A stretch of DNA of 64,000 nucleotides, from contig NZ_PIOB01000001.1 of NCBI RefSeq assembly GCF_002909255.1, positions 620,001 through 684,000 on the forward strand, in the 5' to 3' direction. Under the pieces are notes generated by a model, which worked only from the letters and a program-made list of their open reading frames with translations, ran no database searches and was not told the DNA's origin. Source of the stretch: Arenibacter hampyeongensis. GTDB taxonomy: Bacteria; Bacteroidota; Bacteroidia; Flavobacteriales; Flavobacteriaceae. Each line of letters opens with the position of its first letter. Positions within the stretch are counted from its first letter, which is position 1. The translations under genes and the position numbers were made by a program. Below, piece by piece: positions 26,489 to 35,529 of the stretch.

Positions 26489-26496
26489 CTAAAGTA
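26489..26496 (-). promoter_or_regulatory. -7-like element of small RNA copy 2
   Basis: The leftward strand reads TACTTTAG, one base off TAnnTTTG, at exactly the same distance from the conserved segment as in copy 1. Confidence 0.45.
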
Positions 26497-26540
26497 CAGG
26501 TGCGCAGTAGGTTTTTGATCAAAAAGACGTTAAAGAGTGT

Positions 26541-26586
26541 ATTTCATCGATGAAGTGCATAAAAACATACACTTCATCGATGAAAT
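26541..26586. repeat. Perfect 17-bp inverted repeat after purF
   Basis: 26541-26557 pairs perfectly with 26570-26586 around a 12-nt A-rich loop. Each arm contains the palindrome ATCGAT. It begins 3 bp after the purF stop codon and has no U run, so it may be a factor-dependent terminator, an mRNA 3' stabiliser or a protein-binding site. Confidence 0.6.
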
Positions 26587-26588
26587 TA

Positions 26589-28487
26589 TTAATATGCCCG
26601 TTCGTTCTTGCCTTCGAAAAAGTTGATAAACGCCCTATTTACAACCCTGTTGCCCCCTGGAGTGGGGTAATTACCGGTAAAGTACCAATCCCCCAAGTTT
26701 TTTGGGCAGGCTTCATGAAGGTTTTCAATATTTTGATATATAATCTGTACCTCTGCTTTAATGTCTGGTGGACTTAATAATTGACCAATTTTATCGGAAA
26801 TCTCATCGGCTGTAAAAGGTGCATAGAATTCCTTCACATAATTTACAACTTCAGAATCATGTGTATTGGTTTGTTTCAAGCATTTTTTGTAGATTTCCTC
26901 CACATGGTGCATTGTATTTCTTTCTTCATGTAGGGCCAATGCAGCCTTAAAGGCAACAAAATCTTCCAGTTTGGCCATATCAATTCCGTAGCAATCAGGA
27001 TAACGGATTTGAGGTGCGGAAGAAACCACAATTATTTTTTTGGGTAATAGACGGTCAAGTATTCTGAGAATACTTTTTTGCAAGGTCGTTCCACGAACTA
27101 TACTGTCATCTATAATTACCAAATTGTCATTTTCATTCACAGATCCATAGGAAATGTCGTAGACATGGGCAACCAAATCGTCCCTACTACTGTCTTGTGT
27201 TATAAAGGTCCTAAGTTTGGCGTCTTTTATGGCCACTTTCTCTATCCTTGGCCTTACCTCTAAGATTTCGTGTAGTTCTTCCCTTGTTATTTTCCTACCA
27301 ATAGAAAGTATTTGTTCCTCTTTCTTTTTGTTCATGTAGTTCTGTGCAGCGATTACCATTCCGAAAAAGGAGGTTTCCGCAGTGTTGGGAATATATGAAA
27401 ATACGGTATTTTTTATATCGTTGTCTATGGATTTCAGGATTAATGGGAAAAGCAATTTACCCAACATTTTTCTTTCCTGATAGATTTCCTTATCACTTCC
27501 TCTGGAGAAATAAATACGTTCAAACGAACAGGCTTTTCTTTCAGTAGGTTCTAAAATTTTCTTGAATTTAATCTTACCATTTTTTTTGATGATTATGGCA
27601 TGTCCTGGATCAAGTTCTTTAACATCATTGAAGCTAACATTGAAAACCGTCTGTATAGCGGGCCTTTCAGAGGCTACTACTGCAATCTCTTCATCTTGAT
27701 AGTAATAGACAGGTCTAATTCCGGCTGGGTCCCGGAGAACAAACGAATCGCCATGCCCCAACATACCTGCCATGGCATAACCACCATCAAAGTTTTTTGC
27801 CGCTCTTCTCAAAATTTTGGCAACATTTAATCTTTCGGCAATTATTGGAGAGGCCTCCCTTTTATTAAAACCTTCTTTCTTTATGTCCTTATAGAGTTGG
27901 GCTACGGCATCATCCAAGAAATGTCCAATTTTCTCCATTACCGTTACGGTATCCGCCTTTTCCTTGGGGTGCTGACCTATTTGAATAAGATTATCAAAAA
28001 GTTCATTAACATTGGTCATGTTAAAATTACCGGCAACGATCAAGTTACGGTGCATCCAGTTGTTCTGTCTTAAAAAAGGATGTACGCTTTCTATACTGTT
28101 TTTGCCAAAAGTTCCATACCGTACGTGGCCCAAAAGTACTTCCCCAATATAGGGAATATGCTTTTTTTGTTTGGCTACGTCATTTACATACTCTGGATTT
28201 TCCTTGAACGAAGTGTTTATTCGTTGGTTTATTTGTGCAAAAATGTCCTGTATGGGCTGTTGGTCAATGGATCTTACCCGACTCATATACCTTTCGCCAG
28301 CTTCCATATCCAATTTAATACTAGCAAAACCGGCACCATCCTGGCCTCGGTTGTGTTGCTTTTCCATCATCAAGTACATCTTGTTTACACCGTAAAAGGC
28401 AGACCCGTACTTCTCTTGATAATATTCCAACGGTTTTAATAACCGAATCAGGGAAATTCCACATTCATGCTTAATAGCGTCGCTCAT
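26589..28487 (-). CDS. purF: Amidophosphoribosyltransferase, long Bacteroidetes form
   Basis: A 632-residue enzyme for the first step of purine synthesis: PRPP plus glutamine gives phosphoribosylamine. The N-terminal glutaminase has its nucleophile Cys9 after a short propeptide (MSDAIKHE-CGI). The PRPP-binding motif is VIIDDSIVRGTT, and the tail shows FTGNYPTPGGNRVVNRAF. It is well over 100 residues longer than the E. coli enzyme (505), as in other Bacteroidetes. These genomes often carry a second, shorter PurF, so this copy could be a specialised paralog. A PfkB kinase gene lies 44 bp upstream. Confidence 0.87.
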   Translation of the reverse strand: MSDAIKHECGISLIRLLKPLEYYQEKYGSAFYGVNKMYLMMEKQHNRGQDGAGFASIKLDMEAGERYMSRVRSIDQQPIQDIFAQINQRINTSFKENPEYVNDVAKQKKHIPYIGEVLLGHVRYGTFGKNSIESVHPFLRQNNWMHRNLIVAGNFNMTNVNELFDNLIQIGQHPKEKADTVTVMEKIGHFLDDAVAQLYKDIKKEGFNKREASPIIAERLNVAKILRRAAKNFDGGYAMAGMLGHGDSFVLRDPAGIRPVYYYQDEEIAVVASERPAIQTVFNVSFNDVKELDPGHAIIIKKNGKIKFKKILEPTERKACSFERIYFSRGSDKEIYQERKMLGKLLFPLILKSIDNDIKNTVFSYIPNTAETSFFGMVIAAQNYMNKKKEEQILSIGRKITREELHEILEVRPRIEKVAIKDAKLRTFITQDSSRDDLVAHVYDISYGSVNENDNLVIIDDSIVRGTTLQKSILRILDRLLPKKIIVVSSAPQIRYPDCYGIDMAKLEDFVAFKAALALHEERNTMHHVEEIYKKCLKQTNTHDSEVVNYVKEFYAPFTADEISDKIGQLLSPPDIKAEVQIIYQNIENLHEACPKNLGDWYFTGNYPTPGGNRVVNRAFINFFEGKNERAY

Positions 28488-28501
28488 GGTAACTTTAAAT
28501 T

Positions 28502-28526
28502 AAAAATGCCCCGTTAGACCAGGGCA
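28502..28526 (-). terminator. Short terminator between the PfkB and purF genes
   Basis: Read leftward, TGCCC and GGGCA (28507-28511 with 28522-28526) form a stem that is followed by five U residues. It would partly end transcripts from the kinase gene before purF. Confidence 0.5.
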
Positions 28527-28531
28527 CATAT

Positions 28532-29458
28532 TTATTGTAATTCAATATCAAATTGGGTAAGCTCCTTAAACTGGACCAACCTATCGTTTGCTTCTTTCTT
28601 TTCCAATCTCTCCATTCTCTGCGTACCAAAACGCTCCACGCAAAATGAAGCTAAATTGGAACCATGGATTACCGCACTCTTTAAGTTATTAAAACTTATG
28701 TTTTCGGATTCTGCCAAATATCCTGCAAAACCACCAGCGAAGGTGTCGCCTGCACCTGTTGGATCAAACACTTCTTCCAGGGGCAAGGCAGGTGCAAAAA
28801 ATACCTTCGATTTGTGAAATAACAAGGCTCCGTGCTCCCCTTTTTTAATTACTACAAATTTAGGGCCCATTTCATGAATTTTCTCGGCAGCTTTTACCAA
28901 GGAATGCTCACTGGTAAGTTGTCTGGCCTCTTCATCGTTAATGGTGATAACATCTATATGTCGTATAACTTCCTTCAATTCGTCAAGGGCATTATCCATC
29001 CAAAAGTTCATGGTATCCAAAATTATTAACTTTGGTCGTTCTTCCATCTGATTAATTACACTCAATTGAGTGTCTGGGTGTAAATTTCCCAACATTAATA
29101 CGTCGGCATCTTTAAAGTTGTTTGGAACTATAGGGTTGAAGTCGGCCAGAACATTTAATTCGGTGGATAAGGTATCCCTGGAATTTAGATCGTTGTGATA
29201 TTTGCCTCTCCAAAAGAAAGTTTTGCCCCCTTTTATAACCTGCAAGGCAGAAATGTCAATATTTTTATCGGTCAATAAATCTAAATATTCCTGTGGAAAA
29301 TCTTCGCCAACAACGGATACAATAGCAGATTTTACTTTAAACTGCGAAGCGGCCAAACCTATAAAAGTGGCAGCCCCTCCCAAGATTTTATCGGTTTTGC
29401 CAAAAGGGGTTTCTATAGCGTCAAAGGCAACGGTGCCTACAATTAAAAGTTTGCCCAT
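28532..29458 (-). CDS. PfkB family carbohydrate/nucleoside kinase
   Basis: A 308-residue ribokinase-fold kinase. The family signatures are present: the N-terminal Gly-rich LGGAATFIGLAAS near 27-39 and the catalytic DPTGAGDTFAGG near 230-240, with Asp as general base. The substrate is a sugar or nucleoside, not evident from the sequence. It lies 44 bp upstream of purF on the same strand. A link to purine or ribose metabolism is possible but is an inference. Confidence 0.88.
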   Translation of the reverse strand: MGKLLIVGTVAFDAIETPFGKTDKILGGAATFIGLAASQFKVKSAIVSVVGEDFPQEYLDLLTDKNIDISALQVIKGGKTFFWRGKYHNDLNSRDTLSTELNVLADFNPIVPNNFKDADVLMLGNLHPDTQLSVINQMEERPKLIILDTMNFWMDNALDELKEVIRHIDVITINDEEARQLTSEHSLVKAAEKIHEMGPKFVVIKKGEHGALLFHKSKVFFAPALPLEEVFDPTGAGDTFAGGFAGYLAESENISFNNLKSAVIHGSNLASFCVERFGTQRMERLEKKEANDRLVQFKELTQFDIELQ

Positions 29459-29545
29459 TAAATTTTGAAATTTGCTGCAAAGATAGGTTTTTGAACGGCC
29501 AATTCAATAGCATTGGAAATCAAATTTCAAAAAATGATAATATGG

Positions 29546-30181
29546 CTATTTCCTGCCGAAATCTGCCGGAATTTCACCCCAGGCCTTTGTTTCCCATTTA
29601 ACAATAGTAGTGTTGTAGGTGTTTTTTTCCAACCAGGTAATGGCTCTCCGGACCAAATCGAATACAACTTTGTTTTCAGCTGTCTCCGGCAATTTGGAAT
29701 TACAGCTTTTTTTTCGGACCCAACTCATAGCGGTTTTGGAATCCGTATATAGTATTCTATCGCTATTCTGTTGTTTTAAAAAGGCCAATCCGTGAACCAA
29801 TGCCAGAAATTCACCTATATTGTTCGTGCCTTGTTTAAATGGGCCTTGTTTAAACAATTCTTTCTTGGTTTTTGTGTCCACCCCTCGGTATTCCATAATA
29901 CCGGGATTTCCACTAGAGGCGGCATCTACGGAAATGGAATTATAATTGGGTTCTCCAATTTTTTGTAGTTGTTCTTTACTAAGTGGTGAGGTATTAATTT
30001 TCTTGCCCTTGTAATCGTCGTAATTGCCATTGAAGGCTTTTTTTGCGGCCTCAAAGGTGGGAAAGGATTTATACTGTGCGCCTTTATAGTTGGTTATTGC
30101 CGCTTTACAGTCTTTCCAACTAGTGTATATACCTGGACGGCTCCCTTTCCAGACTGTATAAAATTTTTCTTTTTTGGCCAT
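29546..30181 (-). CDS. Ribonuclease H with N-terminal viroplasmin domain
   Basis: A 211-residue RNase H. Residues ~5-50 form a caulimovirus-viroplasmin/RNase H1 N-domain (FYTVWKGSRPGIYTSWKDC), which binds RNA-DNA hybrids. Residues ~82-211 form the catalytic domain with acidic residues Asp86 (VDAASSG), Glu124 (NIGEFLAL), Asp147 (YTDSK) and Asp207. It removes RNA from RNA-DNA hybrids. Its start overlaps the purN stop by one base (TAATG), so it is translationally coupled to purN. Confidence 0.92.
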   Translation of the reverse strand: MAKKEKFYTVWKGSRPGIYTSWKDCKAAITNYKGAQYKSFPTFEAAKKAFNGNYDDYKGKKINTSPLSKEQLQKIGEPNYNSISVDAASSGNPGIMEYRGVDTKTKKELFKQGPFKQGTNNIGEFLALVHGLAFLKQQNSDRILYTDSKTAMSWVRKKSCNSKLPETAENKVVFDLVRRAITWLEKNTYNTTIVKWETKAWGEIPADFGRK

Positions 30182-30750
30182 TAGATTCCCATTAATACCT
30201 TTTCTATAACTTTTGGGAAATACTCATATTCCAGTTGATGAACCTTTTCCGCAATCATTTCTGGGGTGTCATTAGGATCCAATGCAACTTTTGCCTGCTT
30301 AATTATGGCGCCTTCGTCGTAATTTTCGTTTACATAGTGGATGGTTATGCCAGTTTCCAATTCTTTATTGTCCTTTACCGATTCATGGACATGCATGCCG
30401 TACATTCCTTTCCCACCATATTTGGGAAGCAATGCAGGATGAATATTAATAATTTTATTGGGATAGTTGCTAATGAGGTTATCGGGAATTTTCCATAGAA
30501 ATCCTGCCAAAACAATAAGGTCTGGACTAAGGGATTTTAGGACATTTAATATACAGTCCGAATTATAAAAAGAAGGTTTATTAAAATATAAGGCGCTAAT
30601 ATTTAATCTGTTGCATCTTTCAAATACCTTGGCGTCCCTTTTGTTGGATAGTACACAGCTAATGGAAACATCGGGATCGGCGCTAAAATAATGTACTATG
30701 TTTTCAACGTTGGAACCAGAGCCAGAAGCAAATAGGACAATACTTTTCAT
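30181..30750 (-). CDS. purN: Phosphoribosylglycinamide formyltransferase
   Basis: A 189-residue enzyme that transfers a formyl group from 10-formyl-THF to GAR in purine synthesis. The phosphate-binding FASGSGSN is at the N-terminus. The active-site region has NIHPALLPKYGGKGMYG with the catalytic His, and the folate-site ETGITIHYVNENYDEG carries the catalytic Asp. It is divergent from acpP, a layout shared by many Bacteroidetes, and is followed by the RNase H gene with a 1-nt overlap. Confidence 0.95.
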   Translation of the reverse strand: MKSIVLFASGSGSNVENIVHYFSADPDVSISCVLSNKRDAKVFERCNRLNISALYFNKPSFYNSDCILNVLKSLSPDLIVLAGFLWKIPDNLISNYPNKIINIHPALLPKYGGKGMYGMHVHESVKDNKELETGITIHYVNENYDEGAIIKQAKVALDPNDTPEMIAEKVHQLEYEYFPKVIEKVLMGI

Positions 30751-30868
30751 GTATTATTTTGGGGTTAGGACAGAAAATTATTTTGGGCTAAAATAGCACT
30801 CTTGTATTTAATTTTATTAAATTACATCACATTTTAACGACAAATAGTGTTATTAAACCAAAGTTTTT

Positions 30869-30876
30869 TATTTTTG
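30869..30876 (+). promoter_or_regulatory. Putative -7 promoter element of acpP
   Basis: TATTTTTG is an exact TAnnTTTG match 33 bp before the acpP start, in the 159-bp space between the divergent purN and acpP genes. Confidence 0.6.
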
Positions 30877-30909
30877 CCATCAATTTAAATTTTTAAAACC
30901 GATATTATT

Positions 30910-31143
30910 ATGTCAGACATTGCATCAAGAGTAAAAGCTATCATCGTAGATAAATTAGGTGTTGACGAGAACGAAGTTGTAACCGAAGCTAGCTTTACCA
31001 ACGACCTAGGGGCAGATTCATTGGATACTGTTGAGTTGATTATGGAGTTCGAAAAGGAATTCGATATTCAAATTCCGGACGATCAAGCAGAAAACATTGC
31101 TACAGTTGGTCAAGCTATAAGTTATATAGAAGAAGCCAAGTAA
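30910..31143 (+). CDS. acpP: Acyl carrier protein
   Basis: A 77-residue acidic carrier protein. Ser37 in LGADSLDT takes the 4'-phosphopantetheine arm that holds the growing fatty acid. The length and motif are standard. It leads the acpP-fabF-rnc cluster, but a strong terminator stands between it and fabF, so most of its message is probably monocistronic. Confidence 0.97.
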   Translation: MSDIASRVKAIIVDKLGVDENEVVTEASFTNDLGADSLDTVELIMEFEKEFDIQIPDDQAENIATVGQAISYIEEAK

Positions 31144-31168
31144 TTTTATGATTTCTTGAACAAGTTTC

Positions 31169-31212
31169 AAAATTATCCATGTGGTAAAGACGCTGCATGG
31201 ATAATTTTTTTT
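31169..31212 (+). terminator. Strong terminator between acpP and fabF
   Basis: A perfect 13-bp stem (31169-31181 with 31196-31208), 14-nt loop and an eight-U run. It is placed to make acpP mRNA more abundant than fabF mRNA. Confidence 0.85.
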
Positions 31213-31254
31213 AATTTACACCTAACTTATTAAGTTAAACAAAAATTTAGTTCA

Positions 31255-32505
31255 ATGCAATTAAAGCGAGTTGTAGTTACTGGTCTAGGTGCTTTGACAC
31301 CTATTGGCAATAATATTGATGAGTATTGGGAAGGCTTAAAGAACGGAAAAAGTGGTTCTGCACCCATTACCTATTATGATACGGAGAAGTTTAAAGTAAA
31401 ATTTGCATGCGAATTAAAAAACTATAATGCGGAAGATTATTTTGATAGAAAAGAGGCCAGAAAATTGGACAGGTTTGCCCAATATGCGCTAATTTCTTCT
31501 GATGAGGCCATTAAGGATTCAGGACTAGATCTTGATAAAATAGACAAATTTAGAGTTGGAGTAATTTGGGGAGCTGGTATAGGCGGATTGGAAACGTTTC
31601 AGAACGAAGTTCTAAATTTTGCCGCTGGAGACGGTACTCCAAGGTTTAATCCATTCTTTATCCCAAAAATGATTGCCGATATTGCACCGGGCAATATTTC
31701 CATAAAACACGGTTTTATGGGTCCCAATTATACTACAGTATCTGCTTGTGCATCTTCTGCCAATGCCATAATTGATGCCTTGAACACTATTCGTTTAGGG
31801 TATTGTGATGTTGTTGTTACAGGAGGGAGTGAGGCGGCCGTTACTATAGCTGGAATGGGAGGATTTGGAGCAATGCATGCACTTTCCACACGGAATGAAA
31901 GCCCAGAGACAGCTTCTAGGCCATTTGACGCCACTAGAGACGGATTTGTGCTTGGAGAAGGGGCAGGAGCTTTAATACTTGAGGAATATGAGCATGCCAA
32001 GGCAAGAGGGGCGAAAATTTACGCCGAAGTTGCTGGCGGTGGCTTATCCAGTGATGCCTACCATATGACAGCGCCTCATCCAGAAGGTATTGGGGTGGTA
32101 CGTGTTATGGAGAATTGCCTAAAGGATGCGGGACTAAAACCCGAAGATGTGGATGCCATAAATACGCATGGTACTTCTACACCATTGGGGGATGTTGCCG
32201 AACTAAAGGCCATTTCCAAGGTTTTTGGCAAACATGCACCGGACATAAATATAAATTCTACCAAATCTATGACAGGGCACCTATTGGGTGCTGCAGGAGC
32301 TATTGAGGCCATAGCCTCAATTTTGGCCATGGAGCATGGTTTGGTGCCTCCGACCATAAACCATACCACTGTAGATGAAAATATTGACCCTAAATTAAAC
32401 CTGACCCTTAACAAGGCACAGAAAAGAGAGGTAAATGTTGCCCTAAGCAATACTTTTGGATTTGGAGGACATAATGCATGTGTGATATTTAAAAAAATCA
32501 GCTAA
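31255..32505 (+). CDS. fabF: 3-oxoacyl-ACP synthase II
   Basis: A 416-residue condensing enzyme that extends acyl chains with malonyl-ACP. The catalytic triad is Cys165 (VSACASSAN), His305 (NTHGTSTPLGD) and His342 (MTGHLLGAAGA), in the right order and spacing. The length is standard for FabF. It lies 111 bp after acpP, with a terminator between them, and 8 bp before rnc. Confidence 0.97.
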   Translation: MQLKRVVVTGLGALTPIGNNIDEYWEGLKNGKSGSAPITYYDTEKFKVKFACELKNYNAEDYFDRKEARKLDRFAQYALISSDEAIKDSGLDLDKIDKFRVGVIWGAGIGGLETFQNEVLNFAAGDGTPRFNPFFIPKMIADIAPGNISIKHGFMGPNYTTVSACASSANAIIDALNTIRLGYCDVVVTGGSEAAVTIAGMGGFGAMHALSTRNESPETASRPFDATRDGFVLGEGAGALILEEYEHAKARGAKIYAEVAGGGLSSDAYHMTAPHPEGIGVVRVMENCLKDAGLKPEDVDAINTHGTSTPLGDVAELKAISKVFGKHAPDININSTKSMTGHLLGAAGAIEAIASILAMEHGLVPPTINHTTVDENIDPKLNLTLNKAQKREVNVALSNTFGFGGHNACVIFKKIS

Positions 32506-32513
32506 TTCAAAAT

Positions 32514-33257
32514 ATGAACGCTTTTTCCAATTTATTTAATTCCCATTCAAAACAGGATGGGGATTTTTTTTTGGGAATGAAAAAAATTCTGGGATTTAAG
32601 CCTAAAAACCTGGAAATCTATCAAAAAGCGTTCGTTCATCGTTCTGCCAACAGAAAGGATAAAGATGGCTTCCCTATGAATTACGAGCGCTTGGAATTTC
32701 TGGGCGATGCCATGTTGGGAACAATAATCTCCAAACATTTGTACAGCAAGGTGCCGGATGGCGACGAGGGATATTTGACCAAAATGAGGTCTAAAATCGT
32801 GAGTAGGGAACATCTCAATGAGTTGGGAAAAGATCTTAACCTAATCGATTTCGTTGAGAGTAGGATTCCTAAATCCCGATTTGGCGACAATATTCACGGC
32901 AATGTTTTTGAAGCCCTGGTAGGAGCTATATATTTGGACAGAGGGTATAAATATTGCGAAAAATTTATAAGTAAAAGAATTATAGATCCCTATGTGGATA
33001 TAGAACAACTGGAAGGTAAGGTTATAAGCTACAAGAGCCTGGTCATTGAATGGTGCCAAAAGCAAAAGAAAACCTTTAATTACGATATATACGAGGATAC
33101 GGGGAATGATGTAATTAAACATTTTGCAGTGAAATTATCCATTGGCGGTAAAATTGTAGCCAAGGCTAGGGCAACCTCGAAAAAGAAGGCCGAAGAGAGG
33201 GCATCCAAGAGGGCGTACTTCGCCCTACAGGACAAAATGGATAAATCCAAAGACTAA
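32514..33257 (+). CDS. rnc: Ribonuclease III
   Basis: A 247-residue double-strand-specific RNase. The signature NYERLEFLGDAML (catalytic Glu and Asp) is near residues 55-68, and a second acidic site is in GNVFEALVGAIYLDRG. A C-terminal dsRNA-binding domain ends the protein (ATSKKKAEERASKRA). It processes rRNA precursors and structured mRNAs. It follows fabF by 8 bp. Confidence 0.95.
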   Translation: MNAFSNLFNSHSKQDGDFFLGMKKILGFKPKNLEIYQKAFVHRSANRKDKDGFPMNYERLEFLGDAMLGTIISKHLYSKVPDGDEGYLTKMRSKIVSREHLNELGKDLNLIDFVESRIPKSRFGDNIHGNVFEALVGAIYLDRGYKYCEKFISKRIIDPYVDIEQLEGKVISYKSLVIEWCQKQKKTFNYDIYEDTGNDVIKHFAVKLSIGGKIVAKARATSKKKAEERASKRAYFALQDKMDKSKD

Positions 33258-33432
33258 AGATTCTGAAATTTACGTAATATTGTTAAAATTGGTAAAGCAA
33301 ACTTGGCAATCGCCATGTTGGCAATAATAATTGTCTAACTCCAACGTTTTCGTAGGTTTCACAACGTTTTATAGCTAGAATGGATAGGCTGGTTTCGTTA
33401 TTAATCCTATATTTACGCCTTTCACGGAAAGT

Positions 33433-33897
33433 ATGGCAGCGATACACAAAATTTCGGAAGATTTTTATGAAGAAACTTTTACTTTAATCGCTTTGCACAG
33501 TACTATTGAAGATTTTATGCTGGTATACGCACTTAATTTTTGTCTAAAAACTAAGTTGAAGAGGTGCGTGAACGATTTGGAAATATCACAAAGTGGCTCG
33601 TTCCCGATATTTGAATGGAGAGACGAGGTAAATGATCGCTATTTCACACTTGTCAGCAATAATGTTGTAAAGGAAGAGGAATTAAGTATAGGAAATCTTT
33701 TTCAAGACCAACCATCCTTTACAAAATATCATTTGGTTCCAGAATATAGAGATGTGGATTACTTTTTAAAGATAGAACACGATGAATTCGACGTGGAAGA
33801 AAAAATTTTGAAGTCAGTACTTACTATCCCAAAGGTCATAACGGCCTATTTAGTGGATGCCAGTAAGCTAAAATCTAAGAATAATTTAATTTTTTAA
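33433..33897 (+). CDS. IPExxxVDY family protein
   Basis: A 154-residue protein carrying the family signature as VPEYRDVDYFLKI (the usual Ile is Val here). The family is restricted to Bacteroidetes and has no known function. It is typically found directly upstream of pyruvate kinase, as here: pyk starts 3 bp after the stop. The coupling suggests a small accessory or regulatory role for Pyk, but this is not shown. No signal peptide or enzyme motif is visible. Confidence 0.87.
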   Translation: MAAIHKISEDFYEETFTLIALHSTIEDFMLVYALNFCLKTKLKRCVNDLEISQSGSFPIFEWRDEVNDRYFTLVSNNVVKEEELSIGNLFQDQPSFTKYHLVPEYRDVDYFLKIEHDEFDVEEKILKSVLTIPKVITAYLVDASKLKSKNNLIF

Positions 33898-33900
33898 ATA

Positions 33901-35343
33901 ATGTCAACAAACAAAAAGACAAAAATAGTAGCAACCTTAGGACCAGCTACTAGTACGAAGAGTGTTCTTAAGGACATGATTGAGGCTGGAGTGGATGTCT
34001 TTAGGGTAAACTTTTCCCATGCCGATTATAAAGACGTTGCAGAGCGTATAAAGATGATTCGGGAATTAAACGACGAATTGGGTACAAACACTTCAATTCT
34101 TGCAGATTTGCAGGGACCAAAATTAAGGGTCGGTGTAATGGCCGGTGAAGTCGTTGTTGCTCCTGGAGATGAAATAACCTTTGTCACCGGTAAGCCTTTT
34201 GAAGGAAATGCAGAGAAAGTGTATATGAATTATGCCAATTTCCCGAAAGATGTAAAAGCGGGTGAGCGTATCCTTTTGGATGATGGAAAGTTGATGTTCG
34301 AAGTAATTTCTACCAATTCTAAGGATGAAGTCAAGGCAAAAGTAATCCAAGGAGGACCTTTGAAGTCCAAAAAGGGCGTTAACTTACCAAACACCAACAT
34401 CTCCTTACCTGCACTAACTGAAAAGGATATTAAGGATGCTATTTTCGCAATTTCCCAAGATGTGGATTGGATCGCACTTTCCTTTGTGAGATTTAGCCAG
34501 GATCTAATAGACCTTCAAAATATTATTAAGGAACATTCCGCGCATAAGATTCCAATTATTGCAAAAATTGAGAAGCCAGAGGCAGTAGAAAACATCGATA
34601 AGATTGTGGCCTATTGTGACGGGTTAATGGTTGCCAGGGGCGATTTGGGTGTTGAAGTTCCGGCTCAGGAAGTGCCACTTATTCAAAAACAATTGGTGTT
34701 AAGGGCCAAAAAAGCAAGAATACCTGTAATTATTGCTACCCAGATGATGGAAACAATGATTACAAGCCTTACTCCTACCCGTGCAGAGGTGAACGACGTA
34801 GCCAATTCCGTAATGGATGGGGCCGATGCAGTAATGCTTTCTGGAGAGACTTCTGTTGGTAATTATCCTGTTCAGGTTATAGAGAAAATGGCCAGTATCC
34901 TGGTAAGTGTGGAGAATTCAGAGTTGATTAAGGTTCCTCATGAACCACCACAGGTTAGGACCAATAGATATATTACAAAATCCATTTGTTACCATGCTGC
35001 CAATATGGCCAATGAAATTAAGGCCAAGGCAATATCTACCTTGACCAATAGTGGTTATACTGCTTTTCAAATATCCGCTTGGAGACCAAAGGCGCATATC
35101 TTGGTGTTTACATCCAATAAAAGAATTCTTACCCAGCTAAACCTGCTGTGGGGAGTAAAGGCATTTTATTACGATAAATATGTATCCACGGACGAGACCA
35201 TAGAGGACGTAAATAAAATCGCCTGTCAGAAGGGGTTTTTAGAGGTAGGTGATATGTTGATCAGTTTGGCGGCAATGCCTATAAAAGATAAAGGTATGGT
35301 GAATACCCTGAGAGTTTCGCAAATAGAAAGTTGTGATTTTTAG
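33901..35343 (+). CDS. pyk: Pyruvate kinase
   Basis: A 480-residue glycolytic enzyme converting PEP and ADP to pyruvate and ATP. Visible motifs are TLGPATSTK at the N-terminus, the active-site IIAKIEKPEAV with the catalytic Lys, and MVARGDLGVEVP. ATQMMETMI and the loop TPTRAEVNDVANSV also belong to the active site. A C-terminal allosteric domain is present. It is in an operon with the IPExxxVDY gene and ends in a clear terminator. Confidence 0.97.
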   Translation: MSTNKKTKIVATLGPATSTKSVLKDMIEAGVDVFRVNFSHADYKDVAERIKMIRELNDELGTNTSILADLQGPKLRVGVMAGEVVVAPGDEITFVTGKPFEGNAEKVYMNYANFPKDVKAGERILLDDGKLMFEVISTNSKDEVKAKVIQGGPLKSKKGVNLPNTNISLPALTEKDIKDAIFAISQDVDWIALSFVRFSQDLIDLQNIIKEHSAHKIPIIAKIEKPEAVENIDKIVAYCDGLMVARGDLGVEVPAQEVPLIQKQLVLRAKKARIPVIIATQMMETMITSLTPTRAEVNDVANSVMDGADAVMLSGETSVGNYPVQVIEKMASILVSVENSELIKVPHEPPQVRTNRYITKSICYHAANMANEIKAKAISTLTNSGYTAFQISAWRPKAHILVFTSNKRILTQLNLLWGVKAFYYDKYVSTDETIEDVNKIACQKGFLEVGDMLISLAAMPIKDKGMVNTLRVSQIESCDF

Positions 35344-35371
35344 AAACGCATTTCACTAAATATATTTAATT

Positions 35372-35408
35372 GGACCTGTGGGATTTTCTAAATCGTACAG
35401 GTCCTTTT
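35372..35408 (+). terminator. Terminator of pyk
   Basis: GGACCTGT (35372-35379) pairs perfectly with ACAGGTCC (35397-35404) and is followed by four U residues and an A/T-rich stretch. Confidence 0.75.
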
Positions 35409-35529
35409 AATTTGTAAGACCCGTATTTCGACAATTTTATACGTAGGGAAATACGATGGTCGAACTAACCCCGCCTTGTCGGAGGAGACTACAGTTCATT
35501 GTTTTGGGACTTGCCAAAAGGTTCATTTT

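Larger units (their letters stand above)
26002..26588. other. Intergenic region holding two small-RNA-like units
   Basis: These 587 bp between the convergent AhpD-like and purF genes contain no credible protein gene. They hold two tandem copies of a promoter, conserved segment and terminator unit (described separately) and a 17-bp inverted repeat next to the purF stop. Confidence 0.6.
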
